Assembly: GCF_023195695.1 (NCBI RefSeq)
Contig: NZ_JALPQG010000012.1
Coordinates: 1 to 64,000 of the forward strand
Origin: Aliiroseovarius sp. S1339
GTDB taxonomy: Bacteria > Pseudomonadota > Alphaproteobacteria > Rhodobacterales > Rhodobacteraceae
DNA length: 64,000 nt
Direction of reading: 5' to 3'
Of this stretch, positions 56,442 through 64,000 are shown in pieces. A model generated the notes under the pieces. It searched no databases and was not told where the DNA came from. It saw only the letters and a program-made list of their open reading frames with translations. The translations under genes and the position numbers were made by a program. The number at the start of each line of letters is the position of its first letter. Position 1 is the stretch's first letter.

Positions 56442-57239
56442 TCACAGATGCCCGATGCCGCCCAGAAATTCCGTCAGGATACGCGCGAATTCGTCGGGCT
56501 TTTCAACGGGCGGCATGTGGCCCGTGCCGCGGATCAAATGGAACCGCGAACCGGGGATCAGAGCGGCCGTTTCGCGCACAAGATCGGCGGGGGCGGAGCC
56601 ATCTTCGGATCCGGCGATGGCCAGTGTGGGCAGTCGCAGCCGCGCGGTGCTTTCGTAAAGGTCGGTGTCGGCAATGGCCTCCATGCAGCCCACATAGCCC
56701 GCGAGCGGCGTGGCAAGCAGCCGAGCACGCGCTGCGTTGACAATTTCAGGGTGATCGCGACGGGTGGCGTGGGAAAACCAGCGCTCCATGTTAGCCTCGA
56801 CAACGCTTTCGATCCCGTCTTTACGCACCGCCGCAATCCGGTCGGCCCAGATGGCGGGGGTGCCGATCTTGGCCGCAGTGTTTGCGATGACCAGCCCGCG
56901 CACAAGGTCCAGCCGTTCGGCCGCCAGCCCCTGCGCGATGATCCCCCCAATGGACAGGCCGACAAAGACGCAATCGCACACATCTAGTCTGTCGAGGCTA
57001 CGCGCTGCATCGACCACAAGATCACCCATTGGATATGGCCCGTCAGGGCAGGGGCTTTGCCCATGTCCGCGCATGTCCAGACGGATCAGTCGCAGGCCAG
57101 AAGGAAGCAGTGGAACAATCGCGTCCCACATGGTCAGGTCTGACCCCAACGCATGGGCGAACACCACAGCGGGGCCGTCCGGCGGGCCGCTTTCGACCAC
57201 ATGCAGGTCGGGGCCAACCGCGTCGGGAATGACGATCAT
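56442..57239 (-). CDS. alpha/beta hydrolase, 3-oxoadipate enol-lactonase-like
   Basis: 265 aa. Nucleophile S96 in GLSIGG, oxyanion region AHALGSD near 29-35, and a C-terminal His in GTGHMPPVEKPDEF. GLSIGGIIAQGLAAERLDLV and the following VIANTAAKIG match PcaD-like lactonases. The start overlaps the stop of the EEP gene by 4 bases (ATGA). In this context it may open a lactone formed by the dehydrogenase or the enolase-superfamily enzyme. Confidence 0.85.
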   Translation of the reverse strand: MIVIPDAVGPDLHVVESGPPDGPAVVFAHALGSDLTMWDAIVPLLPSGLRLIRLDMRGHGQSPCPDGPYPMGDLVVDAARSLDRLDVCDCVFVGLSIGGIIAQGLAAERLDLVRGLVIANTAAKIGTPAIWADRIAAVRKDGIESVVEANMERWFSHATRRDHPEIVNAARARLLATPLAGYVGCMEAIADTDLYESTARLRLPTLAIAGSEDGSAPADLVRETAALIPGSRFHLIRGTGHMPPVEKPDEFARILTEFLGGIGHL

Positions 57240-58441
57240 TCATCGCCCCCGCGCATGGTCAGATAGGCCATGATTTGCCCGTGATCGGACGCCAGCTTGT
57301 TATACGGCGCTTCAGGGTGCGAGCCATCGGTGATGTGGTCGTTTAACACACTGAAATAGGTCATATCCGCGATGCGCTGATCGTTTTCCGGGTGAAAATG
57401 ACGGCTGAGATATATCTGGTCGATACTTTCAAATACCCCGCCAAAGGCCGAGGTATAGACCATGTCGCGCAGCGATTTGCGCACGAACAGTTTTTCGGCC
57501 GAGTGAAGGCGCATAGCTTCTACCGCACGCGTGATCTGGACATTTTCCTTTTTTGAATAGCGGTCGTGTTCGGATTTGGCGTCATGGCGCAGCATCCAGG
57601 AATAGTTCTTGAATGGCACCTCGCCCGAGACAATCTCGGAACTCACCGCATGTTCGCCATCGTTGAAGTCACCCAGAACCGCAACTGGATTGCCCATCCG
57701 CAATTCTTCGACGATGAAGCTGCGCAACACCCAAGCCTCGGCCATGCGGCGCATGGCGGCGCGGGCGGCCCCAAGGGCGCGGCCAACGGGGTCATAATTG
57801 GTCAGATCCTCTTCGGGGGCGAAATCTGCCCCGGGGGGGCGGATGAACTCGCCCAGTTTCGATTTCAGGTGGCAGTTGAACACGGTCACAACCTGCCCAT
57901 TGATGGGTATGCGCGCGCGCAGGATAGGGCGCGACAAGCGGGTCAGTGTGTAGTGGCCCGCGTCACCTTCGAGCCCGCGCAGGGGTGTGAAAGGGATCGT
58001 TAGTGGTTCGGGCATATCCTGAATGACCTGCGGGGGCTCAACGAAGCCAAACCGTGACAGGATTGCGACGCCGGGGCGACGTTGGCCGGGGCCAGCATCG
58101 GCCGCGTTCGGCGCGAAGGCCAGTTTATCCTGATCCCATGGCCGGATAGCCAGCTTTCGAAAAATTGCCTTGCGATGATAGCCCTTGCTTTCATCCGGGA
58201 TGGTGGCTGCGTTCAAAATGGCAGTGCGTTTGTTTGCTTCACCAATCACATCACGCAGGGCGTCTTCTTCAAAGATCTCCTGAAAGCCGATGATATCGGC
58301 GTCCAGCGCCATCATCTGGTCGGCCATCCAGTCGCGTTTCCACGCGTATTCCTCGGGTGTGTAGCGTTGAAATTCGTAATATTCCTGATCTGCGCCGATC
58401 AGATTTTTGACGTTGAACGAGGCGATTGTGAAGTCTGTCAT
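57236..58441 (-). CDS. endonuclease/exonuclease/phosphatase (EEP) superfamily protein
   Basis: 401 aa. EEP motifs: ASFNVKNL near 8-15, GFQEIFEE (metal Glu) near 53-60, FNCHLKSK, LGDFNDGEHA, and a late SDHGQIMAYL. Family members are nucleases or phosphodiesterases/phosphatases. It is embedded, with overlap or near overlap on both sides, in a run of small-molecule enzymes, which suggests a non-nucleic-acid phosphoester substrate. No signal peptide. Confidence 0.83.
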   Translation of the reverse strand: MTDFTIASFNVKNLIGADQEYYEFQRYTPEEYAWKRDWMADQMMALDADIIGFQEIFEEDALRDVIGEANKRTAILNAATIPDESKGYHRKAIFRKLAIRPWDQDKLAFAPNAADAGPGQRRPGVAILSRFGFVEPPQVIQDMPEPLTIPFTPLRGLEGDAGHYTLTRLSRPILRARIPINGQVVTVFNCHLKSKLGEFIRPPGADFAPEEDLTNYDPVGRALGAARAAMRRMAEAWVLRSFIVEELRMGNPVAVLGDFNDGEHAVSSEIVSGEVPFKNYSWMLRHDAKSEHDRYSKKENVQITRAVEAMRLHSAEKLFVRKSLRDMVYTSAFGGVFESIDQIYLSRHFHPENDQRIADMTYFSVLNDHITDGSHPEAPYNKLASDHGQIMAYLTMRGGDE

Positions 58442-58453
58442 AGAGCCCTCCGA

Positions 58454-59425
58454 TCAGGCAAAACGGTTAAGCGCGTTGGCGAATATTGGCGCGTCTACGT
58501 TGCCGCCGGACGCGACCGCTATCACCGTGTCGCCATCAATCTTGTCACGGTGAAACAGAGCCAAGGCCAATGCCACGGCCCCACCAGGTTCAACCACGAT
58601 CTTCAGACAGTTGAACGCGGCGGCCATGGCGCGCAGGCAATCATCTTCACTGACCACCATACCCCGTCCGCACAGTTTTTGCATGATCGGAAAGGTCAGA
58701 TCACCGGGCGACGGTGTGATGATCGCATCGCAAACCGACCCGGATCGCCGCGTGTTTTGTTCGATGCGCCCTGACGCCAGTGATCGCGCGACGTCGTCAA
58801 ACCCTTCTGGTTCGACCGGGTGGACGCGCATGCCTGGAGCATCTGCGTCCAGCGCCAGCGCGATCCCCGATGTTAGCCCGCCGCCGCCACAGGGAACCAA
58901 AACCGTCGCTGCGCCCACACCCGCCGCGCGGGCTTGCGCGGCAATTTCCAGACCGACGGTTCCTTGTCCGGCGATCACATCGGCATTGTCGAAAGGTTTG
59001 ATCAGCGTCAGTCCGCGTTCCCCTGCGATTTCTGCGCCGATTTGATCACGGTTGCCGCTTTCACGATCGAACAGCACCACTTCGCCCCCCAGCGCGCGGG
59101 TGTTGTCGATTTTTTGGCGCGGGGCGTCCGATGGCATCACGATCACGGATGGCGCGTTGACCTGGCTGGCGGCCAGCGCGATCCCTTGGGCGTGGTTGCC
59201 TGAGGAATAGGCGATGATCCCGCGCGCGCGTTGGGCGTCGTCCAGTTTCGAAATCGCATTGCGCGCACCGCGATACTTGAAGCTGCCGGTGTGTTGCAGG
59301 CATTCGGGCTTCACATAAATGCGTTTGCCTGCGATCTCGTCCAGAAAAGGAGAGGTCAGCAGCGGCGTGCGTCGCACATGCCCTTCAAGACGGGCGGAGG
59401 CGGCGCGGATTTCGCCGATGTTCAC
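58454..59425 (-). CDS. serine/threonine dehydratase-like PLP enzyme
   Basis: 323 aa, fold-type II. PLP lysine K50 in TGSFKYRGARNA, phosphate loop PCGGGGLTSGI near 178-188, SSGNHAQGIA near 74-83. No C-terminal ACT domain, so catabolic type: threonine or serine ammonia-lyase, serine racemase, or 3-hydroxyaspartate ammonia-lyase are all possible. Overlaps the upstream hydrolase by 4 bases; 12 bases separate it from the EEP gene. Confidence 0.88.
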   Translation of the reverse strand: MNIGEIRAASARLEGHVRRTPLLTSPFLDEIAGKRIYVKPECLQHTGSFKYRGARNAISKLDDAQRARGIIAYSSGNHAQGIALAASQVNAPSVIVMPSDAPRQKIDNTRALGGEVVLFDRESGNRDQIGAEIAGERGLTLIKPFDNADVIAGQGTVGLEIAAQARAAGVGAATVLVPCGGGGLTSGIALALDADAPGMRVHPVEPEGFDDVARSLASGRIEQNTRRSGSVCDAIITPSPGDLTFPIMQKLCGRGMVVSEDDCLRAMAAAFNCLKIVVEPGGAVALALALFHRDKIDGDTVIAVASGGNVDAPIFANALNRFA

Positions 59426-60249
59426 CGCATATCCTCCAACCAGTCATGGATCACCTCCAGCGCTTTGGGTTCGTCCAGAAACGGCACATGGCCGCGATCC
59501 GTCACGCGACCATAGCGCAGGTCGGGGTTGCGCCGTCGCATTTCGTCGACCGTCTCATCGATCAGAATGTCTGAGTTTTCGCCATGGATCAGCGCCAGCG
59601 GCAGATCGTTCAGCGCGTCGAAATAGGGCCAGAGATCCGGTGCGGGTTGAGCGCCCGACTCAATAATTGCATCGCGCAAAGCAGGGTCATAACGTATCTG
59701 AAGCCCCGTTTCGGTTTGGGTGAAAAGATGGCGGACTTCTGCCTCCCAGCGCTCCATCGGGACGTTGTGAAAGCCTGACTCCTCCATGATCTGCGCGCGC
59801 CCTTCGGCGGCATCCTTGAAAAACCGCGCCGAGGGGCGACGGCCCAAAAAGCCCTTGATGTAATCCAACCCGCGCGGGTCGATCACCGGACCGATATCGT
59901 TCAGACAGGCACCCAGCAGACGGTCTTTCGCAGCCGCCGCGATCCCCATTGCAATCAATCCGCCACGCGACGTGCCAAGGATCGCTGCGCGGTCAATCCC
60001 CAGATGGTCCAGCAGCATCAATGCGTCATCCGCTTCTTGCGGAACGGTATAGGTCTGATGCGGCCCCCAATCCGATGCGCCACGTCCGCGGTAATCCATA
60101 CGGATCAAACGGATACGCGATAAATATGGGGCCACGAAGTTGAAGTCATCTGAATTTCGAGTTAGCCCGGACAGTGCCAGAACTGGCAATCCCTCGCCCT
60201 CGTCCCGATAGGCAAGTGTCAAGCCATCCCGTGCAGTGAAATTTTGCAT
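59422..60249 (-). CDS. alpha/beta hydrolase
   Basis: 275 aa. Nucleophile elbow GTSRGG (S94), oxyanion region LSGLTRN near 27-33, MDYRGRGAS near 51-59, and the C-terminal His in DRGHVPFLDEP. Start MQNFTARDGL at 60249 is chosen over six codons earlier. It is the first gene of the minus-strand series and overlaps the dehydratase-like gene (ATGA). Substrate unknown. Confidence 0.87.
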   Translation of the reverse strand: MQNFTARDGLTLAYRDEGEGLPVLALSGLTRNSDDFNFVAPYLSRIRLIRMDYRGRGASDWGPHQTYTVPQEADDALMLLDHLGIDRAAILGTSRGGLIAMGIAAAAKDRLLGACLNDIGPVIDPRGLDYIKGFLGRRPSARFFKDAAEGRAQIMEESGFHNVPMERWEAEVRHLFTQTETGLQIRYDPALRDAIIESGAQPAPDLWPYFDALNDLPLALIHGENSDILIDETVDEMRRRNPDLRYGRVTDRGHVPFLDEPKALEVIHDWLEDMR

Positions 60250-60333
60250 GTTCGATCCCGTCCGCAACCTGTTTCGGTCACAGTAAGCACCGGATGGGGA
60301 AGGGGCGCAAGCAGAAGGCGTGGGGTCGATAAA

Positions 60334-60366
60334 CGCAAAACACCCGCCCAGATTGACGGGTGTTTA
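60334..60366 (-). terminator. rho-independent terminator after fabI
   Basis: Arms AAACACCCG (60338-60346) and CGGGTGTTT (60357-60365) with a 10-base loop. Read on the minus strand, the stem ends in TTTTGCGTTT. It isolates the fab genes from the catabolic series downstream. Confidence 0.8.
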
Positions 60367-60396
60367 CGTTGTCAGTTCAAGGTATCGGGCGGCAGG

Positions 60397-61185
60397 TCAG
60401 AGGTTCTCGGGCTGCGGCATGCCCAGCACATGGAAGCCACAGTCGACCGTGATGATCTCACCCGTCGTGCACGCGCCATAATCCGAGGTCAGATAGACCG
60501 CCGTGCCGCCGATGCTTTCCAGCGTCGCATTCTGACGCATGGGCGAATTCGCCTCTGTGTGGCGGAAGGTTTTGCGGGCGCCGCCAATGGCCGCACCAGC
60601 CAGTGTTTTCATCGGGCCGGGCGAGATGGCGTTGACGCGAATCCCATCCGGGCCAAGATCATTCGCCAGATAGCGAACAGATGATTCAAGCGCCGCTTTT
60701 GCCACACCCATCACGTTATAAAACGGAGTCACGCGGTTTGACCCGCCATAGGTCAGGGTCAGGATCGTGCCGCCCTGGGTCATATGGGGTGCGGCACGGC
60801 GCGCGACCTCAATCAGGGAATAGCAGCTGATATCCATCGAGTGTTTGAAGTTCGCCCGGCTGGTGTCGACAAAGCGGCCTGTCAGTTCGTTCTTGTCGGA
60901 AAAAGCGACGGCGTGGACCAGAAAGTCGATGCTATCCCATTTCGACCACAGGTCGGCAAAGCCTTTGTCCAGCGCGGCATCGTCGGTCACGTCCATATCA
61001 ACCAAAAGGTCCGACCCGACAGATGCGGCCAACGGCGCGACACGCTGTCCGAACGCGTCGCCCTGATAGGAAAACGCAAGTTCAGCCCCTTCATTCGCCA
61101 TCGCCTGCGCAATGCCCCAAGCAATCGAACGATTGTTGGCAACCCCCATGATGAGGCCGCGTTTTCCTTGCATAAGCCCTGCCAT
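60397..61185 (-). CDS. fabI: enoyl-ACP reductase (NADH) FabI
   Basis: 262-aa SDR enzyme performing the last reduction of fatty acid elongation. NAD motif GVANNRSIAWGIAQ near 14-27; active-site FYNVMGVAKAALE (Tyr-x6-Lys); substrate loop TLAGAAIGGARK. Third gene of a fabA-fabB-fabI block, 27 bases after fabB. Confidence 0.95.
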   Translation of the reverse strand: MAGLMQGKRGLIMGVANNRSIAWGIAQAMANEGAELAFSYQGDAFGQRVAPLAASVGSDLLVDMDVTDDAALDKGFADLWSKWDSIDFLVHAVAFSDKNELTGRFVDTSRANFKHSMDISCYSLIEVARRAAPHMTQGGTILTLTYGGSNRVTPFYNVMGVAKAALESSVRYLANDLGPDGIRVNAISPGPMKTLAGAAIGGARKTFRHTEANSPMRQNATLESIGGTAVYLTSDYGACTTGEIITVDCGFHVLGMPQPENL

Positions 61186-61212
61186 GTCAGTTCCTCAAAT
61201 CTGTTTCAAACA

Positions 61213-62442
61213 TCAGTCGCGGTATTTGCTTAGAAGCATCGACCCATTGGTCCCGCCGAACCCAAAACTGTTGGTCATCACAGTGTCCAAACCGGCATTC
61301 TCGACCAGCGATGTCGCGATCTCTTCCGGTTTGATCGCCGGGTCCAGCTCGTCGACATTGATCGAGGGCGTGATGAAGTCGTGCTCCAACATCAACAGGC
61401 AATATACAGCCTCTTGCGCGCCAGTGGCGCCTTGGCTGTGGCCAGTCATCGACTTGGTCGAGCTGATCGGCGGCGTTGATCCTTCGCCAAAGACCTGGCG
61501 CACCGCTTCAACCTCTCCCACATCGCCAACAGGGGTCGAGGTGCCGTGCGCGTTGATATAGCCAACTTTGCGCCCTTCGGGCAGCATATCCAGCGCCAGA
61601 CGCATCGCGCGTTCGCCGCCTTCACCTGACGGGGCGACCATGTCGTGGCCGTCCGATGTTGCGGCGTATCCGGTCACTTCGGCATAGATTTTCGCACCGC
61701 GCGCCTTGGCATGTCCAAGGTCTTCAAGAACCAAAATCGCGCCACCGCCACCGATGACGAACCCATCGCGGTTGGCATCAAAGGCGCGGGATGCCTTTTC
61801 TGGTGTGTCGTTATATTTCGACGACATCGCGCCCATCGCATCAAACAGACAGGACAGTGTCCAGTCCAGCTCTTCGCCGCCGCCCGCGAACATCACATCC
61901 TGCTTGCCCATCATGATCTGCTCAGCCGCGTTGCCGATGCAATGCAGCGACGTCGAGCAGGCCGAAGTGATCGAATAGTTGATGCCCTTGATCTTGAACG
62001 CCGTCGCAAGGTTCGCGGAAATGGTCGAGCCCATGCATTTCGGCACCGCAAACGGGCCGATCCGCTTCGTCGCGCCGGTTTTCAGCGCCGTCTGATGCGC
62101 TGCAAACATCGCGCTGGTCGATGGTCCGCCCGAGCCCGCCACCAGACCGGTGCGGGGGTTCACAACGTCGTCTTCGGCAAGGCCCGCATCGGCAATCGCT
62201 TGCGTCATCGCAATATGCGCATAGGCCGCGCCCGGTCCCATGAACCGAAGCGTGCGTTTGTCCACATGCGCGGCGATGTCGATATCCGGCTTGCCTGCGA
62301 TCTGGCTACGGAACCCGTGTTCCACCATATCCGCATTGGCAGAAATGCCTGATTTGCCGGCTTTAAGCGAGGACAGAACCTCGTCTTTGTTGTTGCCGAT
62401 GGCCGAGACGATGCCCAGACCGGTAACGACGACACGACGCAT
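61213..62442 (-). CDS. fabB: beta-ketoacyl-ACP synthase I
   Basis: 409-aa condensing enzyme. Nucleophile Cys in SACSTSLHC, His in NAHGTSTPVGD, His and Lys in KSMTGHSQGATG, and the glycine-rich end FGFGGTNGS. Adjacency to fabA supports the FabB (unsaturated fatty acid) type over FabF. It follows fabA by 56 bases on the same strand. Confidence 0.95.
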   Translation of the reverse strand: MRRVVVTGLGIVSAIGNNKDEVLSSLKAGKSGISANADMVEHGFRSQIAGKPDIDIAAHVDKRTLRFMGPGAAYAHIAMTQAIADAGLAEDDVVNPRTGLVAGSGGPSTSAMFAAHQTALKTGATKRIGPFAVPKCMGSTISANLATAFKIKGINYSITSACSTSLHCIGNAAEQIMMGKQDVMFAGGGEELDWTLSCLFDAMGAMSSKYNDTPEKASRAFDANRDGFVIGGGGAILVLEDLGHAKARGAKIYAEVTGYAATSDGHDMVAPSGEGGERAMRLALDMLPEGRKVGYINAHGTSTPVGDVGEVEAVRQVFGEGSTPPISSTKSMTGHSQGATGAQEAVYCLLMLEHDFITPSINVDELDPAIKPEEIATSLVENAGLDTVMTNSFGFGGTNGSMLLSKYRD

Positions 62443-62498
62443 ATGCGCACTCCTTCGCGTGGTGGCGCCGACTTTCCGGCGCCTGATCTCTTGTCCCG

Positions 62499-63008
62499 TC
62501 AGCTTTCTGACAGGGCGACTTTCATGTCCTTGACCTGATAAATAACCTCTCCATCAGCTTCCACAATCCCGTCTGCAACCCCCATGGTCAAGCGACGGGT
62601 CTGGATGGCTTTGGTGAAGTTGATCCGATAGGTCAGCATTTTCCGGTCTGGACGAACCATGCCAGTCAGCTTGACTTCACCCACACCCAACGCATAGCCG
62701 CGTCCTTGCCAGCCGCGCCAGCCAAGGTTGAAGCCGGTTAACTGCCACAGTCCATCGAGACCAAGGCAGCCGGGCATGATCGGGTTGCCGGGAAAATGGC
62801 AGTCAAAGAACCAGAGGTCTGGTGTGATGTCGAATTCGGCAATGACATGGCCCTTGCCATGTTCGCCACCGTCGCCAGAAATGTCGGTGATGCGGTCCAT
62901 CATCAACATGGGCGGGGCCGGAAGCTGCGCGTTGCCAAGGCCAAACAACTCGCCCCGCGAACATTTCAGAAGATCTTCCTTGTCAAAACTCGTCGGATAA
63001 TCCGCCAT
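62499..63008 (-). CDS. fabA: 3-hydroxydecanoyl-ACP dehydratase/isomerase
   Basis: 169 aa, makes the cis double bond for unsaturated fatty acids. Catalytic H71 in [14 protein letters not shown] and D85 in [10 protein letters not shown]. The open frame extends upstream, but [10 protein letters not shown] at 63008 is the family start. Divergent from irr across about 190 bp. Confidence 0.96.
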   Translation of the reverse strand: MADYPTSFDKEDLLKCSRGELFGLGNAQLPAPPMLMMDRITDISGDGGEHGKGHVIAEFDITPDLWFFDCHFPGNPIMPGCLGLDGLWQLTGFNLGWRGWQGRGYALGVGEVKLTGMVRPDRKMLTYRINFTKAIQTRRLTMGVADGIVEADGEVIYQVKDMKVALSES

Positions 63009-63131
63009 TCCCGCCGCCCCATATCTTGTGTGTTCCTTCCCTTCTCCCTCTATCACCCGGCCCAAGCCAGACGCAAGGGTGGGCCGAAAGCGGCGCGGCA
63101 ACGTGGCCACACTGCCAGATCAGAATTAATT

Positions 63132-63153
63132 GGCGCTTTGACGGTTGAGCGCC
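63132..63153. promoter_or_regulatory. inverted repeat operator candidate between fabA and irr
   Basis: GGCGCT (63132-63137) and AGCGCC (63148-63153) flank a 10-base centre containing TTGACGG. It is 48 bases upstream of the irr ATG, beside TATATT (63154-63159), and could control either divergent gene, including Irr autoregulation. Confidence 0.5.
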
Positions 63154-63200
63154 TATATTCAACAGGGACTTTTGATCACTGCGGACCAGATAACAGACCA

Positions 63201-63617
63201 ATGGATGATATCGACCACGAAATGGAAGCGACCTGGCTGGCAAGCGCGGACCTGCGCCCGACGCGGCAGCGCCTTGCCTTGGCGCAACTTCTGATTGGCG
63301 ATGGCCAGCATCGCCACGTGACAGCTGAAAGTCTTTTTGAAGCATCGCGCGACAGTGATGAAAGAGTGTCCCTTGCCACCGTCTACAACACGCTTCGCGT
63401 TTTTTCCGAAGCGGGACTTCTGCGCGAAATCACCGTGAACGGTGCGCGCAGTTACTTTGACACCAACGTAACAAACCACCCGCATTTCTTCTGGGAAGAC
63501 ACAGAAGAATTGATGGATGCCCCGAACGAAGATCTGAAAATCGCGCGCCTGCCCACAGCGCCCGAAGGGACCGAGATCGCCAAAGTTGATGTGGTGATCC
63601 GCCTGCGTCGCAAATAA
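63201..63617 (+). CDS. irr: Fur-family iron response regulator Irr
   Basis: 138 aa. DNA-binding N-terminus (LRPTRQRLALAQLLIGDGQH then TVYNTLRVFSEAGLLREI), and a dimer/metal domain with NHPHFFWEDTEELMD. The latter differs from Fur's His cluster and matches Irr, the haem-responsive iron regulator of alphaproteobacteria. A haem regulatory Cys-Pro motif, as in Bradyrhizobium Irr, is absent. ATG 63201 is chosen over a very long upstream extension. Confidence 0.92.
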   Translation: MDDIDHEMEATWLASADLRPTRQRLALAQLLIGDGQHRHVTAESLFEASRDSDERVSLATVYNTLRVFSEAGLLREITVNGARSYFDTNVTNHPHFFWEDTEELMDAPNEDLKIARLPTAPEGTEIAKVDVVIRLRRK

Positions 63618-63669
63618 CACCCAGCGACTACACTAAGCAGTTTCTTTTGGCCCCAATTATCCTGGGGGT

Positions 63670-63708
63670 GAGGGGCAAAGCCCCTCGAACGCGCGCAAAG
63701 AGCGCGCG
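63670..63708. repeat. tandem-hairpin intergenic element (irr / FKBP)
   Basis: GAGGGGC-AAA-GCCCCTC (63670-63686) and CGCGCGC-AAAGA-GCGCGCG (63690-63708) are adjacent, between the convergent irr and FKBP genes. The preceding ATCCTGGGGGT is common in Rhodobacteraceae intergenic repeats. No T-run immediately follows. Confidence 0.6.
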
Positions 63709-63728
63709 CCCTACTTTCTCAACGGCGC

Positions 63729-64000
63729 TTAGCCCACGCTGACGATTTCGAAATCGAAAATCAGGGTCTGACCTGCCAGCGCGTGGTTGGCGTCCAGCGT
63801 TACGCTTTCGTCAGACATCTCTGTCACCGTCACCGGAATGGGCTGACCTTGTTGCCCTGTCATCTGCAGCTGCAGACCAACCTCAAGCGGAATTTCCGCC
63901 GGAATGTCGCTGCGCGGCACCTCAAGCAGGGCTTCGTCCTGGCGGGGACCATAAGCTTCTTCTGGGGCGATGGTCACTTTCTTCTGCTCGCCCACCGCCA
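63729..64000 (-). CDS. FKBP-type peptidyl-prolyl cis-trans isomerase, SlyD-like (partial)
   Basis: Only the C-terminal 90 residues lie inside the window; the 5' end is beyond 64000. Seen: GEQKKVTIAPEEAYGPRQDE, the insert-in-flap part (IPLEVGLQLQMTGQQG), VTLDANHALAGQTLIFDFEI at the end. The NHALAG-LIF pattern is typical of SlyD-type FKBPs. A GTG near the edge is internal, not the start. Confidence 0.9.
   Translation of the reverse strand, partial: AVGEQKKVTIAPEEAYGPRQDEALLEVPRSDIPAEIPLEVGLQLQMTGQQGQPIPVTVTEMSDESVTLDANHALAGQTLIFDFEIVSVG

Noticed and set aside
1-64000. CRISPR arrays, prophage, intact transposase genes
   Set aside because: I saw no regularly spaced repeats, no phage structural or integrase genes and no transposase motifs in any frame.

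Overview
The window looks like a chromosomal segment of a marine alphaproteobacterium of the Rhodobacteraceae (Roseobacter group). Lineage markers are a GcrA cell-cycle regulator, an Irr-type Fur-family regulator divergent from fabA, an IalB-family periplasmic protein, a DUF1467 protein next to methylmalonyl-CoA epimerase, and alphaproteobacterial-style serB/serC/serA. GC content is high and gene packing is dense, with many ATGA-type overlaps. The genus cannot be fixed from the sequence alone. No rRNA, CRISPR array, prophage or intact insertion sequence is visible. There is one tRNA, Arg(TCT).

Layout. 1-11.3 kb: rlmN, ialB, an asparaginase, a complete L-serine biosynthesis divergon (serB plus a TSUP exporter on one side, serC-serA on the other), aquaporin, a PPP-type phosphatase, DUF1467-mce, a response regulator and a very short Flp-like pilin. 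11.3-24 kb: aspS, a PAP2 phosphatase, carB, a small lipoprotein, rimO, gcrA, an EamA exporter and argD-argF. 24-36 kb: a PiT phosphate transporter, a NUDIX hydrolase, hrpB, meaB, an ABC exporter, rpmB, a secreted cysteine protein with a PCu(A)C copper chaperone, a sirtuin coupled to an HxlR regulator, and a low-molecular-weight tyrosine phosphatase. 36-43.3 kb: a PfkB-family kinase, an amino acid dehydrogenase with a divergent Lrp regulator, lepA, an AT-rich orphan gene that looks foreign, a PhnA-like protein, two tandem mini membrane proteins and tRNA-Arg.

43.4-51.8 kb is the accessory-looking part: a LysR regulator divergent from a cytochrome c'/dihaem cytochrome pair, an M48 lipoprotein peptidase, a Na+/H+ antiporter fused to a cyclic-nucleotide-binding-like domain, then a decaying locus (headless and frameshifted LysR, internally deleted DoxX) next to an intact CatE-like dioxygenase.

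51.8-60.3 kb holds seven same-strand genes (hydrolase, serine/threonine dehydratase-like enzyme, EEP-family enzyme, enol-lactonase-like hydrolase, Zn alcohol dehydrogenase, enolase-superfamily dehydratase, CoA-transferase). The spacing suggests one or two operons for an acidic substrate I cannot name, and this is the best candidate for an undescribed pathway. 60.3-64 kb is the unsaturated fatty acid block fabA-fabB-fabI with divergent irr, and a partial FKBP-type prolyl isomerase at the edge.

Connections: serine, arginine/pyrimidine (argD, argF, carB) and fatty acid synthesis provide the core metabolism. mce and meaB both serve methylmalonyl-CoA metabolism although they lie 19 kb apart and the mutase is outside the window.
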